From the NCBI RefSeq assembly GCF_017591425.1, contig NW_024466459.1:7750001-7814000 (forward strand): a DNA stretch of 64,000 bases, given 5' to 3'. Source of the DNA: Ochotona curzoniae (taxonomy: Eukaryota > Chordata > Mammalia > Lagomorpha > Ochotonidae). A model generated the notes under the pieces. The model was not told the origin of the DNA, ran no database searches, and was given only the letters and a program-made list of their open reading frames with translations. Position 1 is the stretch's first letter. Each line of letters starts with the position of its first letter. The translations under genes and the position numbers were made by a program. Shown in pieces: positions 1 to 11,490 of this stretch.

Positions 1-195
1 ACGGCCTGAAAAAGCAGTGAAGGATGGCCTAAAGCCTTGGGATCTTCCACCTGCATGGAAGACTCGGAAGAGGCCCCTGGCTTTAGATTGCCTTAACTCT
101 AGCTGTTGTGACCATTTGGGGAGTGAACCAGCAGATGGAAGATTTTTTTCTTTGTAAATCTGAGCTGCTTTTCCAATACAAATAAATACATTATA
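1..195 (+). mobile_element. C-type SINE, type B, 5'-truncated by window edge
   Basis: The window opens inside a tRNA-derived SINE. The body reads 'ggcctaaagccttgggat', then 'gaagactcggaagaggc', then 'tttggggagtgaaccagcag', ending in an A-rich aataaata tail. The tRNA-like head lies upstream of the window. The tail runs into ATATA and a (CA)n tract. The segment at 128-141 (ccagcagatggaag) differs at one informative position from a CTCF core. Confidence 0.85.
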
Positions 196-202
196 TATAA
201 AT

Positions 203-225
203 ATACACACACACACACACACACA
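203..225. repeat. (CA)n microsatellite at SINE tail
   Basis: A run of about ten CA units follows directly on the TATATAAATA tail of the preceding SINE. Microsatellites often arise from SINE A-tails. Confidence 0.95.
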
Positions 226-228
226 GAG

Positions 229-2865
229 AACTGGGATCAGGCCAGTGGAGTTCCTAGGACACGAAGCTACTGTGTGGCCGAGTGGTCCCTATTCACTGTG
301 TGGGCTGAAGGGGTGGAGTGCGGGCAGCTGGGGCAGCCACGCCCCCTGTAAGGACTACAGCACCCCCACAAATTCATGGACTCTTCCTGGTCCCTCCTTT
401 CCTATTTTACCACCTTCCACCTGCCTTCCTTTCTCAGTGGTGCTGGGCCCAGACTGGCAAACATGCCCAGTCACCGCCCTGAGGGGTCACAGCACACCTG
501 GTCTCCCGTGCTCACTGCGTGTACACCTGACAGCCAGTTCCCCCAACCCCACCCCGCAGGGTGGGCTGCTGCTGGGATGGCATTTTAAGAGACCTAGATA
601 GAGAGGCTGGCTCAGCAGGCCGACACTGGGATGCAGAGGTGGGCATGTTACCGGGGTGCTGGGGAGTGGGGGCTCTTGCCCACCCCCCAGGCAGGGCTGC
701 AGTGGGGTCACAGTTGCCATGGCACCCAGACACCCTCCCCAATCTGGTTACAGTATAGTCCTGCACCTCGGTGGGGGCGGTGCAGGAGTAAGGTTTCCAC
801 TCCCCTCCTCTCTCCAAGCTCCCCAGCTGTTCACCTGGGAGCACCCCCAGCCTGTTTTTCCAAGGGCTAACTGTGCCAGCACCTTTGAAGTCAGGGGAGG
901 CAATGGAGACACAGCTGGGGCTCTGGCTGTTGTCCTGGGGCCACAGAACTCCCCTCAAATCAACTCCGCCCCAGACTTCCACCCTCCTGACTCCTTCCTC
1001 CAGCCCCACTGAGTGCCCTCCACATACCCAGCAGCGGTGTAGGAGGGTGAGGCTGCTGCACAGCCCCCTCCCCTCACTGGGGCTCACCTCCCCTTGCTGC
1101 TAAGATTCTAATCTCCCGCACATTGATCCCCTCTAATAGGATCCCTGTCTGTAGTCCCAGCTCTTTATTTACAGAATGGGGACAGGGCAGCTCTGAAAGG
1201 CCTGGAGAGAAACCAGGGGCCAGAGTACAAGCAGGGGACCATTCTGAGGCTTTGGGGATTGTGAGGGCTCATTCGGGTACATGCTTATGTGTGGCAGCGG
1301 CCCAGGACACCGACACGTGTGCATGGGGTGTGCACGCACACATGTGCATCTCAGTGCTCCGTGGGTATGTAGTCACAAATATTAATCCCTTTTTATGCAA
1401 AGAGATGAGGGATTGTAAACCTGGGGAAATCAAGCTGGAAACTGGGCCAGGCCTTCCTTCCCCTCCTCCCTGCCCCGCCCTATGCTCCCCTCACCCCTGC
1501 CAAATGGACCTGACTGGTAACCAGTCAGAGCTGGATCTCAATGTGGCGAGTTCGCTCTGCAGCCTTCAGAACCCAGTTTCTGGCCTGCCCCTCCTGCCCT
1601 GGCTCCTGCCTCGGGCTTCCCTTTCCTGCCTTGTGCCTCAACCCCCATGCTTTTATCTTCCAAGCTGGGTCTATTGACCCAGCTCCTAGTGGCACTTCTA
1701 CTGGGGGTTCCTGGGCTGCTAATGGAGGGGCAGGCAGCAGGGAGACACGGATAGAGGCGGGCTCTGCAGGGGAGCAGGGGTGGCGGGCCGGAGGGAGATA
1801 TCAGGGCCTGAGCAGGTGTGGACGGGCATGGGTGGCACTTTAGTTAAGTGGAGGAGCAAACAGCCTTCGGGTCTCCTGAGGAACAGGCTCCAGCGAGGTT
1901 GATGCTGTGCCCGGCCCACAATGGGCCTTCGAGGAGGGGCAGCTCTGCCCTGGCAGGGGAAAGAGGAGAGGAGGGCAGGGAGAGGTATCTATCAAGCACC
2001 TGATGTATGCCACAGCCATGGCTTCTCAACCTTAAAGGGCTCAGAGGACCTCAGCCACGATGTCCCCACTTTGTAGAGGGGGGATGGACCAGCTGGGAGC
2101 AGGTGCAGTGGGGCCGGGCACCTGTCTTGCTACTTGGTACTCTGGAGGCCATGCCCTTACTGGCTGATGTAATCTTCTGGGACTTTCTTCCTGACCTAGG
2201 GATTGTCACCCAACCACCTAGAGAGGGCAGGTAAGGTGGCCGCCCACATCCTGAGCAGGACCCCACTTCTCTGCAGCCGCATTCTTAGGGAGGAGAGGAA
2301 CCAGCTCCCACCGGAAGCCCAGCCCAGCAGCAAGGGACAGGCCGAGTGTGGGTCTGGGCACACAGACACAGCACCAGGGTACGTGGTGAGTGTTTGGCAT
2401 TCGTGGGCACGAGATCTGGTTATGGGCAAAACTGGCATCCACCAACAGCCCCGTGAGTCTTCACCCTAGTACCTGCAGGTGGAGCCAAGCTGGGATGAGA
2501 CGGTGGAGGGGCCCTGATTCCAGCCAGCTGCTGTGCTAAGGAGAGGGCACCAGGGACCCGGACACACATGGAGAGGGTGCTTGGTGACAGAGGCAGAGAT
2601 GGGAGTCATGTGGCTGTAAACCAGGGACTGCGAAGATGGCCAGCAGAGTCAGTGAGGGCCCTGGCTAGGATTTCAAAGGGAGTGGGGCCGTCTTGGACTT
2701 GGACATAAGAGCTCCAGCCTCCAGGACTGCGGGTCTGGCCTGGTGCTTCCTGCTATCTGAGGCCAGTGGCTTAGGACGCTTTGTTACTGCAATTCTCAGA
2801 CATCAATGTAAGTCTCTGAGTGAATTCCACCCTGGGGCTCCCTAGTGATCCCCATACCTTTTCAC
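229..2865. other. Unique GC-rich non-coding sequence, no gene seen
   Basis: About 2.6 kb of C/T- and G-rich single-copy sequence. Open frames exist on both strands, but they overlap each other, lack recognisable domains and show no plausible exon structure. A T/A-richer patch near 1370-1400 (cacaaatattaatcccttttt) is the only compositional exception. No recent SINE is present. Confidence 0.6.
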
Positions 2866-2867
2866 AT

Positions 2868-3050
2868 GCATGCACACACATTCTCTTACAAGGGCACACA
2901 TGTACAACACACACACATACATACACACAACTCACACAATTCACTTTCACATGTACATATTTGTGCAGGGCATGTACTGCATATATGTACACACATGTGC
3001 ACAGTCATACGCGCATGCACAATAACATGTGCAGGTGGGCACACACACCA
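2868..3050. repeat. CA/CATA-rich imperfect simple repeat
   Basis: Imperfect alternation of CACA, CATACA and CATGTACA over about 180 bases. It is purine/pyrimidine-alternating sequence, so open frames across it are artefacts of composition. Confidence 0.85.
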
Positions 3051-6004
3051 CCCCATCTGCCCTCATCCCCCCATCCTGGGTTCTGCATCTGCAGATTCAA
3101 CCAACCTTGAATTAAAACTATCTGACACAAAGTGAGCAGGCTCATCTACAGGATTCAGAGCCCTTCCATCACATGAGGCACCCAGAGACATCCAGAGATG
3201 GACCAAAGTACCCAGAGCATGAGCATGGGTTCCGTGCACACACACTTCACATAGCGCTCAGGGGGCTTGGCATCTGCAGGGGGACCCTGGGTCCAGTCCC
3301 CCACAGATGCAGAGGGACGGTTACCTAATCAAGTTCCTTTGTGTCTAACTTCAGCCCTTCCTGCTTTTATGAACAGAGCTTGGAGATGCCACTGATTTTG
3401 TAGCATCTCCCTGATGCTCCTGACAGAACACAGGGGAGGCGTGGCATTTATTATCGTACCCATTCGGTAAACAGGGGGATCTAGGCCAGCTGGGAAGGCC
3501 AGAGTAAGGACATGCATCAGCCAATGGTGCAGTCCCTTCGGGGCCTCTCCCCCGCTTATGTCACCTGTCTGGTGGGCAGGTGAGTGACCAGATCTAAGCT
3601 GGTGGTCCAGCATTTGCACTGAAGGAGGGCGAGGGCCAGGCCCGTAAGGGGCGCCAAAACGGCATGCCCCAGCCTCCAATACCAGGCTTCAGGCATTCTT
3701 GCCCTGCCAGGGCTCATCTTGCAAACATGGTCTCCATCAGCAAGCAGCTGTGGGATGGGCCAGGTGCCCTGTGAGTCAGCCTCTGCCAGCTGCTGCCCAG
3801 CCCTCACTGTGGGAATGTGGCTTTCCATATGCAGGCACCCTCAGGGCAGCAGGGAGGGGGAAAGCACCAACTGGGGGGAAGCAGCTGGGCCTGGGGGTCT
3901 GTAGGGGGTAGGCTGCATCGTGTGGACAGGGTCACCTGCCAAAAGATGGCATGGCACCAGCCCTTGGCTCTCCCTGCAGGCAGCAGAGATAATCCCCAGC
4001 TCATGCGTGACAGCAGGAGGACTAAGGCCAGCTCTAAGACTGCATTTGGCATGAGGGAGCCGTGCTGAGTTCCATCTTATCAACTCTGGGTTTGCATAGT
4101 GCCCATTCCACAGATGGGAACGCTGAGACCTATGGATGGGCAGGCCACCTGTTGCTGCGGACCCCCAAGTCCCCTTCAGGTTGGAGCAGTTGCAGCCCCA
4201 CTCTGCCTCTCCCTGCTGGCTCTCCATGTGTCTCCTGGCATGTTTGCCTTTCTGATTTGGGCAGCTTTTGTTTGGTTTGATATGAAAATGACCTATCCAG
4301 AGAGCAGAGCAGCAGAAGGAAGGGGCTGCAAGGTAGAGCTGCACCCGGTGGGGGCGGGGGTGGGCAGGGGCATCACCCATGGAAAAATCAGACTGCAGAC
4401 AGATGCCTGGGTTAAGATGCTTAACAGCCAGGTCTGCTGTTTAGGGGAAAGGTGTGGGGCTGAGGCCAGGCTGCTCCTGTCTATGCATCCCCCGGGACAG
4501 CCCCCAGTCTCTCTGAGCCTGATAGACAGTGACCAGCACACTCCCTGGCCGGGGGTTAAACCAGGCAGTATTGCTGTGTTGTGTGCTGCACCTGTCCAAT
4601 ATCAGCCCATGGGGAGGCTGCAACTTGGGATTCTCAGCTACCAGAGGCTCCTAAAAGGCCCAGAGTAGGCCGGGCCACCACAGTGTAGGTACAGAATGGC
4701 CCCATAACCAGAGCCAGAGCCTCCTCGGATTTTGAGACCAGCAGACTAGGAGGAAGGCCTGGCTGAGGCTAAGACTTGAAGCTGTTGATGTAATGGCTGC
4801 CCCATGGGGTGCAGGTGGGAGCAGGCCAGGCCAGGGACAAGGGGAAGCCACGGGCAAGCTTATGGCAGTGGGCGGAGGGGCCCCGGGGAAGCGCCAGTCA
4901 AGGCCAGAGATGCTGGCTTCATCCTCATGTCTGAAGCTTACGGGATCAGGATGCCTTCCCCAGAAATACAAATATCTGCTGTTTATCCAGGACAAGGGTG
5001 GTATGAGCAGGAAGGGTTGGGTGAAGAGACCCCGATACTTCATGGGTGAGCCCCAAAATGACAGGAAGTGACTACAGTCCCACAGATACTACCAAGTCAG
5101 GAAACACATCCAAAAGCCCTCTGCAGCCCCAAACGCAGGACTCCGGGTCCAGCCAGGGTGCTCCAGCTAGGCCACAGCCTGCTCCTCCTCCTCCAGAGAT
5201 CCGTGGAGAGGCTGAAACACCTGTCGCTGTCCACTGCCTGAGCCACTTCAGGGCTGGAGTTGGCTCCCTCCAGAGAGCCCCTGCCACTACAGGAATATGG
5301 ACAAGAGCTAGCAGCCTCCCATTTCCTCAGCGTGCTGGGGGTGGGGGGGAGGGGAAGGGACAAGGTACAGGGGACACAGGGCTCTCCTCGGGAGCCGAGG
5401 CAGGGACTGAGCCCTGAGGGTCAACTCCTGCTTCTCTCCCAGCTACAGGGTACGTCAGCGCAGGGGCCACTGGCCAGGCGCCTGCATGGTCAGCCCTTCC
5501 CCTGCCCACCCAAGTCCGTGCTGTAGACCAGGATGTTTCAACAGCTCCATTCTGTCTCCCCTGTGCCCCTGCACAGAGATTGCCCTCCGGAGGAAATCAG
5601 CAGTCCCTCGAGCCGACCTTGCCTACAATCAGTGCTGGTGTTGTGATTGCACAACTCTGTGAGGCTCGGTGAAGTACACCTTGCCATAGAGGCGGCCATG
5701 AATCCATGCCCAGGAAAAGCTGGTGACCCAGGCATGAGCATGCGCAGAGGCTATGGATGGCAGAGGCCAACCTCCTGACCTCTTCTAGGGTCCAGCCTGA
5801 CTAGCTGCCAGCTGGGAGGGACATGACGCTGGGTCTGTCCTCAAGGAAGGGGATGCTACCATTTAGCATGTCCTGGCACCCTCAGAGGGCAGCTTTGGTG
5901 ACTTGCCCTCAGGAAGCAGGTAGGAGCTGTCTGGGTGTGTGCTCTCAAAGCTCCTCTGCTCCACAGGGCATCACTGCCATCGCCTGCCCGTGTCCCTGAG
6001 CCGC
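3051..6004. other. Unique non-coding sequence, no gene seen
   Basis: GC-rich single-copy sequence broken only by one MIR-like fragment near 4.1 kb. No splice-flanked open exon or promoter-like CpG cluster is visible. Confidence 0.55.
4078..4165 (+). mobile_element. MIR fragment (ancient tRNA-SINE)
   Basis: The segment reads 'gtgcccattccacagatggg' then 'aacgctgagacctatgg', matching the MIR core pattern (CCCATTTTACAGATGAGGAAACTGAGG) with many substitutions. Assignment is from memory of the consensus. Confidence 0.55.
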
Positions 6005-6105
6005 TCTGAGCTTCCCCAGGGCAGACCCCTGCCTGGCTCGTCCTTCACTGTGTCATCATCGGGGTCTGTAGGAGAACCTGGCACATAGGCAGTGCTTTAT
6101 TTACA
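6005..6105 (+). mobile_element. L2 LINE 3' end
   Basis: 'cagggcagacccctgcctgg' followed by 'aacctggcacataggcagtg' and 'ctttatttac' follows the order of the L2 3' terminus (AGGGCAGGGACTGTGTCT, then GCCTGGCACATAGTAGGTGCTCAATAAA). The tetranucleotide array begins just downstream, where L2 normally ends in (GAATGAAT)n-like sequence. Confidence 0.65.
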
Positions 6106-6119
6106 AGATGCATGGAAGA

Positions 6120-6395
6120 AAGGAAGAGAGGGAGGAAGGGCAGATAGATGGATGCATTGGAAGGATGGATGAGCACATGGATGGATGGATGGATTGGCGG
6201 GAGAATGGATGGAGGGACAGATGCATAGAAGGATTAATATATGGAATAATTCACGGATGGATGCACAAAGGCAGGGGTAAATGGATGATGGATGGATTAA
6301 TGGATGGATAAGTGGCTGGAACAATCGACCAGCAGAGGGATGGATATGCGGATGTCGGGTGGATTAACGGGTGGATGGATGGATGGATGGATGAT
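6120..6395. repeat. (GGAT)n / (ATGG)n tetranucleotide array
   Basis: About 275 bases of imperfect GGAT units with purer runs near 6178-6195 and 6370-6393. It probably expanded from the terminal GAAT-type repeat of the L2 element it abuts. The periodic open frames across it (MDGWMD-type and IHPSIHP-type peptides) are repeat artefacts. Confidence 0.95.
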
Positions 6396-7699
6396 TGACA
6401 CACCTGGCAGCCCTAGAATCATCATTAGACCAAGACACATCTCAGCAAGCATCTCTGCTAACCCATCCACTGCCTCGGTGGGGAATAAAGGCTCATGGCA
6501 GGGAAACGGCTCCCAGACTTCTGAAAAGAATAGGAGAGTGGTCAGGGTCGTAGCATGGCCTGGCCATCACCCAGGCTGCTGGAAAGCAGGTCCCTGGCTG
6601 GCAGGTCCCTGACTGGCAGATCACTGGGGCCTTCCCACACTTTTGTTGAGGTACTCCTCCCTGCCCCCCACCTGGATGTTGCAGCCTCTGTCTTCTAGGA
6701 CTTCCCAAGGCACCCTGTCCCTGGAGCGTCACCCAGTATCACTCTATCCCTCCTCCGGCTGCCCAGCCTGTGCCCCCTGGGCTCCCCTCTGTGTGCAGGT
6801 TGGGGGACACTGTGTAGAGCTGATTTGCCACCCTCCCAGTGAGACTTTTGTCTTTAATCAACTAATGCAAGTGCAGGAAAGGCAGTGGGTGAGGGGAAGT
6901 GCAGGAATAGGCCCTGGGCAAGAGACAGAAAAGGGATGCGATGAAAAGGCCTTGAAGGAAAGACAAGTGTGGACATCCCCCTGCCTGGCACCATCTGACA
7001 CCCCTCTTCTGCCAGGGCTGACCATGCACATCATACTGGCAAGGGTCATGCTGGCAAGCGATTGGGGCAGCACTGCCACTCCCAACTGCTACCTAGCCTG
7101 ATGGATGGCAATTAGTGGAAAGCCCACTGGGCTGGACCGGGCACCACCAGCTGCTCTCAGAGGCATCCCTGCAGCTGCCCCAGAGCTGCCCGGGCTTTGC
7201 TCTCACACTCCTGCCTGCCTGCCTCATAGTGTGCACAGGGCAAGAAGCTGCCTCCTCCCACAGGGCCCCCATAGCCCCCAGCTGCCTCCTGCCTTCTCAC
7301 ATGGCTGGGGGCTTCCCTAAGAGCCTCTCGGGGAGTGGACAGGGGATGCCCACCTGGGGGACCCTCATGAGGTGATATTGGGGGTCTCTGTGCTGTCATT
7401 TAGAGTTGGTGTGGCAGGGTGGGAGGATAGAGAGGCTGTGGAAGAGCAGGCTGGCAGAGCTAAGCAGCAAACTGATGCCAAAGGCCACAGGAGACTTCCC
7501 CATACTCCAAAGAGGGGACTGGGAGAGGTGGGGGGATGCAGCCCAAAGGGCGAGGGTAAGGGGAGGAGCACAGGGGGAGAGAGAGAGAGGAGGAGGGGGA
7601 AGAGGAGAAGCCTGGATGGGCTCTTGCCCCCTCTGCCACTGCCCCCCACCCAGGCTAGGGCAGGGTAGGCTGAGGCCCACTCCTGCCCCCTCCTGCAGG
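6396..7699. other. Unique non-coding sequence with purine-rich patch
   Basis: No gene seen. It contains a short tandem duplication of a 'gcaggtccctggctg'-type unit at about 6587-6618 and a G/A-rich low-complexity patch at 7560-7615. Confidence 0.55.
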
Positions 7700-7875
7700 C
7701 CGAGACAGAAAGAATCAATTAATTCATTAGGCTGCTGTGGAGGGACCATCACTCCCGGCGCTGTGGCGGGCCTGGCAGCCGATGGCGCTTTAATGGGCAC
7801 TTTTGCTCTGAGATGACACCTGGGCCAGCTGCTTCCTCACGGCGTGGGATGCACTTAACGATGGAGGAGCCACAG
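7700..7875. promoter_or_regulatory. Candidate conserved enhancer (island 1)
   Basis: A compact island in a GC-rich background with the homeodomain-type string TCAATTAATTCATTA at 7715-7729, 'ggcgctttaatgggcac' at 7785-7800 and 'gcacttaacgatgg' at 7851-7864. No repeat identity was recognised. Composition and motif density resemble developmental non-coding elements. Conservation is inferred, not measured. Confidence 0.45.
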
Positions 7876-8590
7876 GCGGGCAGAGAAGGGGGAGGAGCGG
7901 GGACAACCTCCAGCCTGGCTGGCGGCTTACCCTGGAAGGACTCTGCATGGGCCGCAGCCCTTTCATTCTTGTCTGACCTCTCGGGGTCTGCAGCTTAGCT
8001 CAAGGACAGCAGGTGCGACAGGCATGTGTGGTGAGGAACCCTCGCTTCCTGTTTCCAGGGTTGGGGTCCCTTGTAGCTCTGTGTAAGTGTGGCTAAAGGC
8101 AGGGTGGCTCTAGAAGGGGCACAGCCCAGCCCCAGCAAGGCAAAGACACAAATGCAGATGCCCTGGGCCCCACAGGTGCACCCAGCAACACCCCTGGGGT
8201 GCTGGGGAAGCAGGGTTCGGCACAGGACCAGACACAAAGGATGCCGGGTGCAGGTGCCAGCTCCCATTCCTGCACGTGCTTCCTGGAGGCAGACTCCAGG
8301 GTAACACGGTCAGTACCCACATGGTGTCCAGCCCCTAGGGGCCTGGACAGGTTGTGGGATTCTGGACTATGAAGCTGGACTGGCCACTGTGCCCAGAGGA
8401 CCATCCCATCTGTGCCTGACACTGATTGAGGGGAGCAGACAAAGGGAGACGGAAAGAACTCAGCAGGTCCAGCACCCTGCACCTGCCTGTGTGGAGAGGG
8501 CTGAGGCCATGAGGGCGTCGGGGAGATAGCAGGAGACTCTCAAGGTCTCTGGTCAGCAGGTGTGTGTGTGCGTACTCGTGCCAGGTGGGG
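7876..8590. other. Unique non-coding sequence, no gene seen
   Basis: GC-rich single-copy DNA between island 1 and a MIR fragment. Nothing recognisable. Confidence 0.55.
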
Positions 8591-8594
8591 GCTT

Positions 8595-8683
8595 TTAACA
8601 CATCTGATCTCACTGGATCAAATCAACTGGAGGATTACTGCCCCAGTTTGCAGACCAAGGAAACTGAGGTTGAGAGGAGTGAA
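8595..8683 (+). mobile_element. MIR fragment
   Basis: 'acacatctgatctcactgg', then 'ttactgccccagtttgcag', then 'aaggaaactgaggttgagag' follow MIR order (TCACAACAACCCTATGAGG, CCCATTTTACAGATGAGGAAACTGAGGC). It is cut at its 3' end by the SINE beginning at 8687. Confidence 0.8.
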
Positions 8684-8686
8684 GTC

Positions 8687-8998
8687 CAGGCACAGTGCGA
8701 TGACTCAGGGGCTAAATCCTTGCCTTGTATGCTCTGGGATCCCTTATAGGTGTTGGTTCACGTCCCGGCGGCCCCGCTTCCCTCATCCAGCTCCCTGCTT
8801 ATGGCCTGGCAAAGCAGGAGAGGACAACCCAAGGCCTTGGGACCCTGCACCTGCGTGGGAGCCTAGATGAAGCTCCTGGCTCCTGGCTTTGGATCAGCTC
8901 AGCTCTGACCATGTGGTCACTGGATGGAAGATCTTTCTTTCTGTCTCCCCTCTTTATAAATCTGCCTTTCCAATGAAAATAAATACATCTTAATGTCT
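8687..8998 (+). mobile_element. C-type SINE, type B, near full length
   Basis: The tRNA-like head 'tccaggcacagtgcgatgac' and 'ggggctaaatccttgcctt' leads to a B-box-like 'ggttcacgtcc', the pika-type block 'cagctccctgcttatggcct', 'ccttgggaccctgcacctg', 'tcactggatggaagatcttt' and an aataaata tail. It inserted into or beside the 3' end of the preceding MIR. Confidence 0.92.
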
Positions 8999-9008
8999 CT
9001 CTATTCGT

Positions 9009-9024
9009 TTTTTTTTTTTTTTTT
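9009..9024. repeat. poly(T) tract
   Basis: Sixteen or so consecutive T residues. It may be the tail of a very short minus-strand retroposed fragment, but nothing recognisable follows. Confidence 0.8.
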
Positions 9025-10682
9025 AAGTCCCAGGCCTCAGGTCAATCCATCCCAGGGTTTGTGTCCTCTGCTCCTGTGTGCTTCCCCTGGGGTCAGAGGA
9101 CCTTGTTAGAGTGACCTGGCCTTGTCCCTCCAAGGGGATCCCAGTACCACTGCAGTACCAAGAGTGACCCGGTCCCAGCCCCTCCCCACAGCGTCCCTGG
9201 GCCGAGGGCACCTGGTCCACTTTGAGCAGGCGACCAGTAATGCTGGTACAGTTTTGATGATAAAGCCGAGGTCCAGCAGCCATGCTTGCTGTGGTTCCTA
9301 GTGCCTTGCTCTCCATGCAGTTTGCTCCCAGGAGGCCCTGCACGTGGGAAGGAACACGACCCTGGCCACTGCCCAGGCTTTGGCCACTGTGAGGAATGGC
9401 AGCAGGGAGTGTCCTTGTTCTGTGTCCTTGTGTTCTCTGGACAAAGCATTAGTCTCTGGTGGTTTGCAGCCATGACCTGGACACTCGGGTGTGTCCCCAA
9501 AAATGAGGGGCACGCGCATCCAGCAGGTGGCTTCCCTGAGGGACTGTCCAGGCTCCTGTTGTCCATGCTGCTGCTCTGGTGCCTCCAGGCACAGCCTCTG
9601 TCCACTACTGCCACTGTCAGCATATCCTCTGCACAGCTCTGAGGTTCAGGAGCAACCCCAGCTGCCTCCTAAAGAGATGTGTCAAGGACTCCTGTCACTT
9701 GTCACTATGACATTGTTGCCTTTCTCCCCTGCCCTGGCCTGCTTCTGGCTGATAAAGGCACTGCTTCCATGCCAGAGGCAAAAATCAGCAAGCAGCCATT
9801 TCGACTTGGAGGTTGACAAAGCAGAGAGAAGCCGGCTTTAGCAGAGGACAGGATTGGGAAGGGAGAAGTTGACTTTCTCCTCCAAGCAGCCTTCCGTGGT
9901 TGCCTCTAAGCAGGTGCCCAGTCCCCGGGACTGCTCCTTGTAGAAGAAAGCTAGTCCCAATTTCCTCTTTACTATGGCTCAGAGGGTGCTCTGTGCCCTA
10001 GAGTTGGTACTTAACTGCTAGTTAAATCTGCTAGTTAAATTCTTCATCCATTTACCTAGAAATCCTTATTTAGATTCCCAGCCCCTGCCAAGGGTCTGGT
10101 CATAGACCAAGGGACGGAACGAGGACGAACCCAGGGCTTGCCTCAGGCCCTAGGAAATCTGCTCAAAAGGAGCAGGAGGTGGGACAAATCTGGCCTGGAG
10201 GGTCAGGGCAGGCTTCCTGGAGGAGAGGGCATGTGAACTGAGCCCTGTAGGGAAGACAGAAGGGTAGGGGACACACATGCCATGTGATCTGGAGGGCAAA
10301 GGTTGGGGGAGAGGGGAGGGTCAGGCCCAAGAGATATGCAGGGGATGGGCTCTCAGCTGGGGGCTCTCAGCGGGAGACAGGTGCAACTTTGGGGTCCCTG
10401 AGATCAATTTGGCTGCTGGAGGAGGAGGTGGCAGATGAATCAGGGACACTGCTGTCCACATATCCCCACCTGCCTGGGCTCTGTGGTCAGCAGCTGTCAG
10501 GCTGCACCCCCAAGCCATGCTATCCCCCCTGCTCCCCTCCCCTCCCCTGGGGCTGCCCCATGCCCCTCGGTGGGGGCAGGGCAGGGGATGGCAAGATGGA
10601 GGGGCAGGCAGCCCTGGCTCCCCGCCGGCGCCTCCCAGCCTTCTACAGCAAGGGCCCCTCACCTGCTGACCTCTGTCCCGCT
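9025..10682. other. Unique non-coding sequence with 13-bp tandem duplication
   Basis: No gene seen. A perfect 13-bp duplication, ctgctagttaaat, lies at 10015-10027 and 10028-10040. It is followed by a locally AT-rich stretch to about 10075. Confidence 0.55.
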
Positions 10683-10765
10683 GGGAAAATGACTCAATTA
10701 CTGTAAAAATGAGGAGCCGTCCCGGCTGGATGGGTCAGCATCAAAGATGATTAGAACAGGCAGGG
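10683..10765. promoter_or_regulatory. Candidate conserved enhancer (island 2)
   Basis: Within 80 bases: an AP-1 consensus TGACTCA (10690-10696) overlapping CAATTA (10695-10700), and CATCAAAG (10739-10746), the reverse complement of a TCF/LEF-like CTTTGATG, followed by GATTA. No repeat identity. This is inference from motifs and local composition. Confidence 0.38.
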
Positions 10766-11304
10766 ACAAGAGCATCCACCTGCTTGCAGAGGGGAGAGGC
10801 AGCAGCAGAGACCTGCTGGGCACCGAGTGCATAATTTTCTCCCAGCCTACTCCACACCCAGGCAGCAACTCTTTCCCCAGGCCCTCAGCATGACAGGTGC
10901 ATGGCCAGAGTCCAGCTAGGAAAAGACAAACAGCCTGGTGTCCTAACACAGAAGGAATCTGCTACAGGTGATAACAGCCAGGTGTCCCAGCGTTTAGCCA
11001 CTCAGCAGGCTCTACCACACACCTAGGCTGGGGGTAGGAGGGGCACCAGGGAGGAAGTGGGGTTCTTAGAGTCCAGACAAGTGGCTTGCCCACTGGCAGC
11101 CTCTTCCAGGGAGGACCAACAGAGACAGCCACAAAACAGAAATACTTGGACAGCTCTTCTCTTCCTCTCACTCCCATCTCTGGCCAGTGCCTCCTGTCGG
11201 CCAGCCTGAGCCAGAAGCCGGCTGAGCTGGAAGCCTCCTCCCACAATACAGGGGGACAGGCTGGCCTGTGAAGGGGGGGAGGGGAACACGGGGATCATCC
11301 TGCA

Positions 11305-11490
11305 AGCTGGACAATGGTGTCTGGCTTCTGGCGCCCGTGATAAATGCCTGAGACTCTCCCTCCCGCCTGATTCATCAAGTTCCCAGCGGCATGCTGCACG
11401 GCCCGAGACCTTGCCTGCCGGGGAGCTTAATCTCCCAGCCACAAAACAGACACGCAGCAGCGTGCAGAGAGGCGTGTAACACACCAAAGG
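11305..11490. promoter_or_regulatory. Candidate conserved enhancer (island 3)
   Basis: Contains a SOX-type ACAATGG (11311-11317), 'cccgtgataaatgcctgag', 'gcctgattcatcaagttcc', and a K50-homeodomain-like TTAATCTC near 11427-11434. Single-copy, with moderate CpG content and no coding structure. Weaker than island 4. Confidence 0.35.

Noticed and set aside
6097..6324. Repetitive peptides on both strands (IHPSIHP and DGWMD types)
   Set aside because: Direct products of the GGAT tetranucleotide array.
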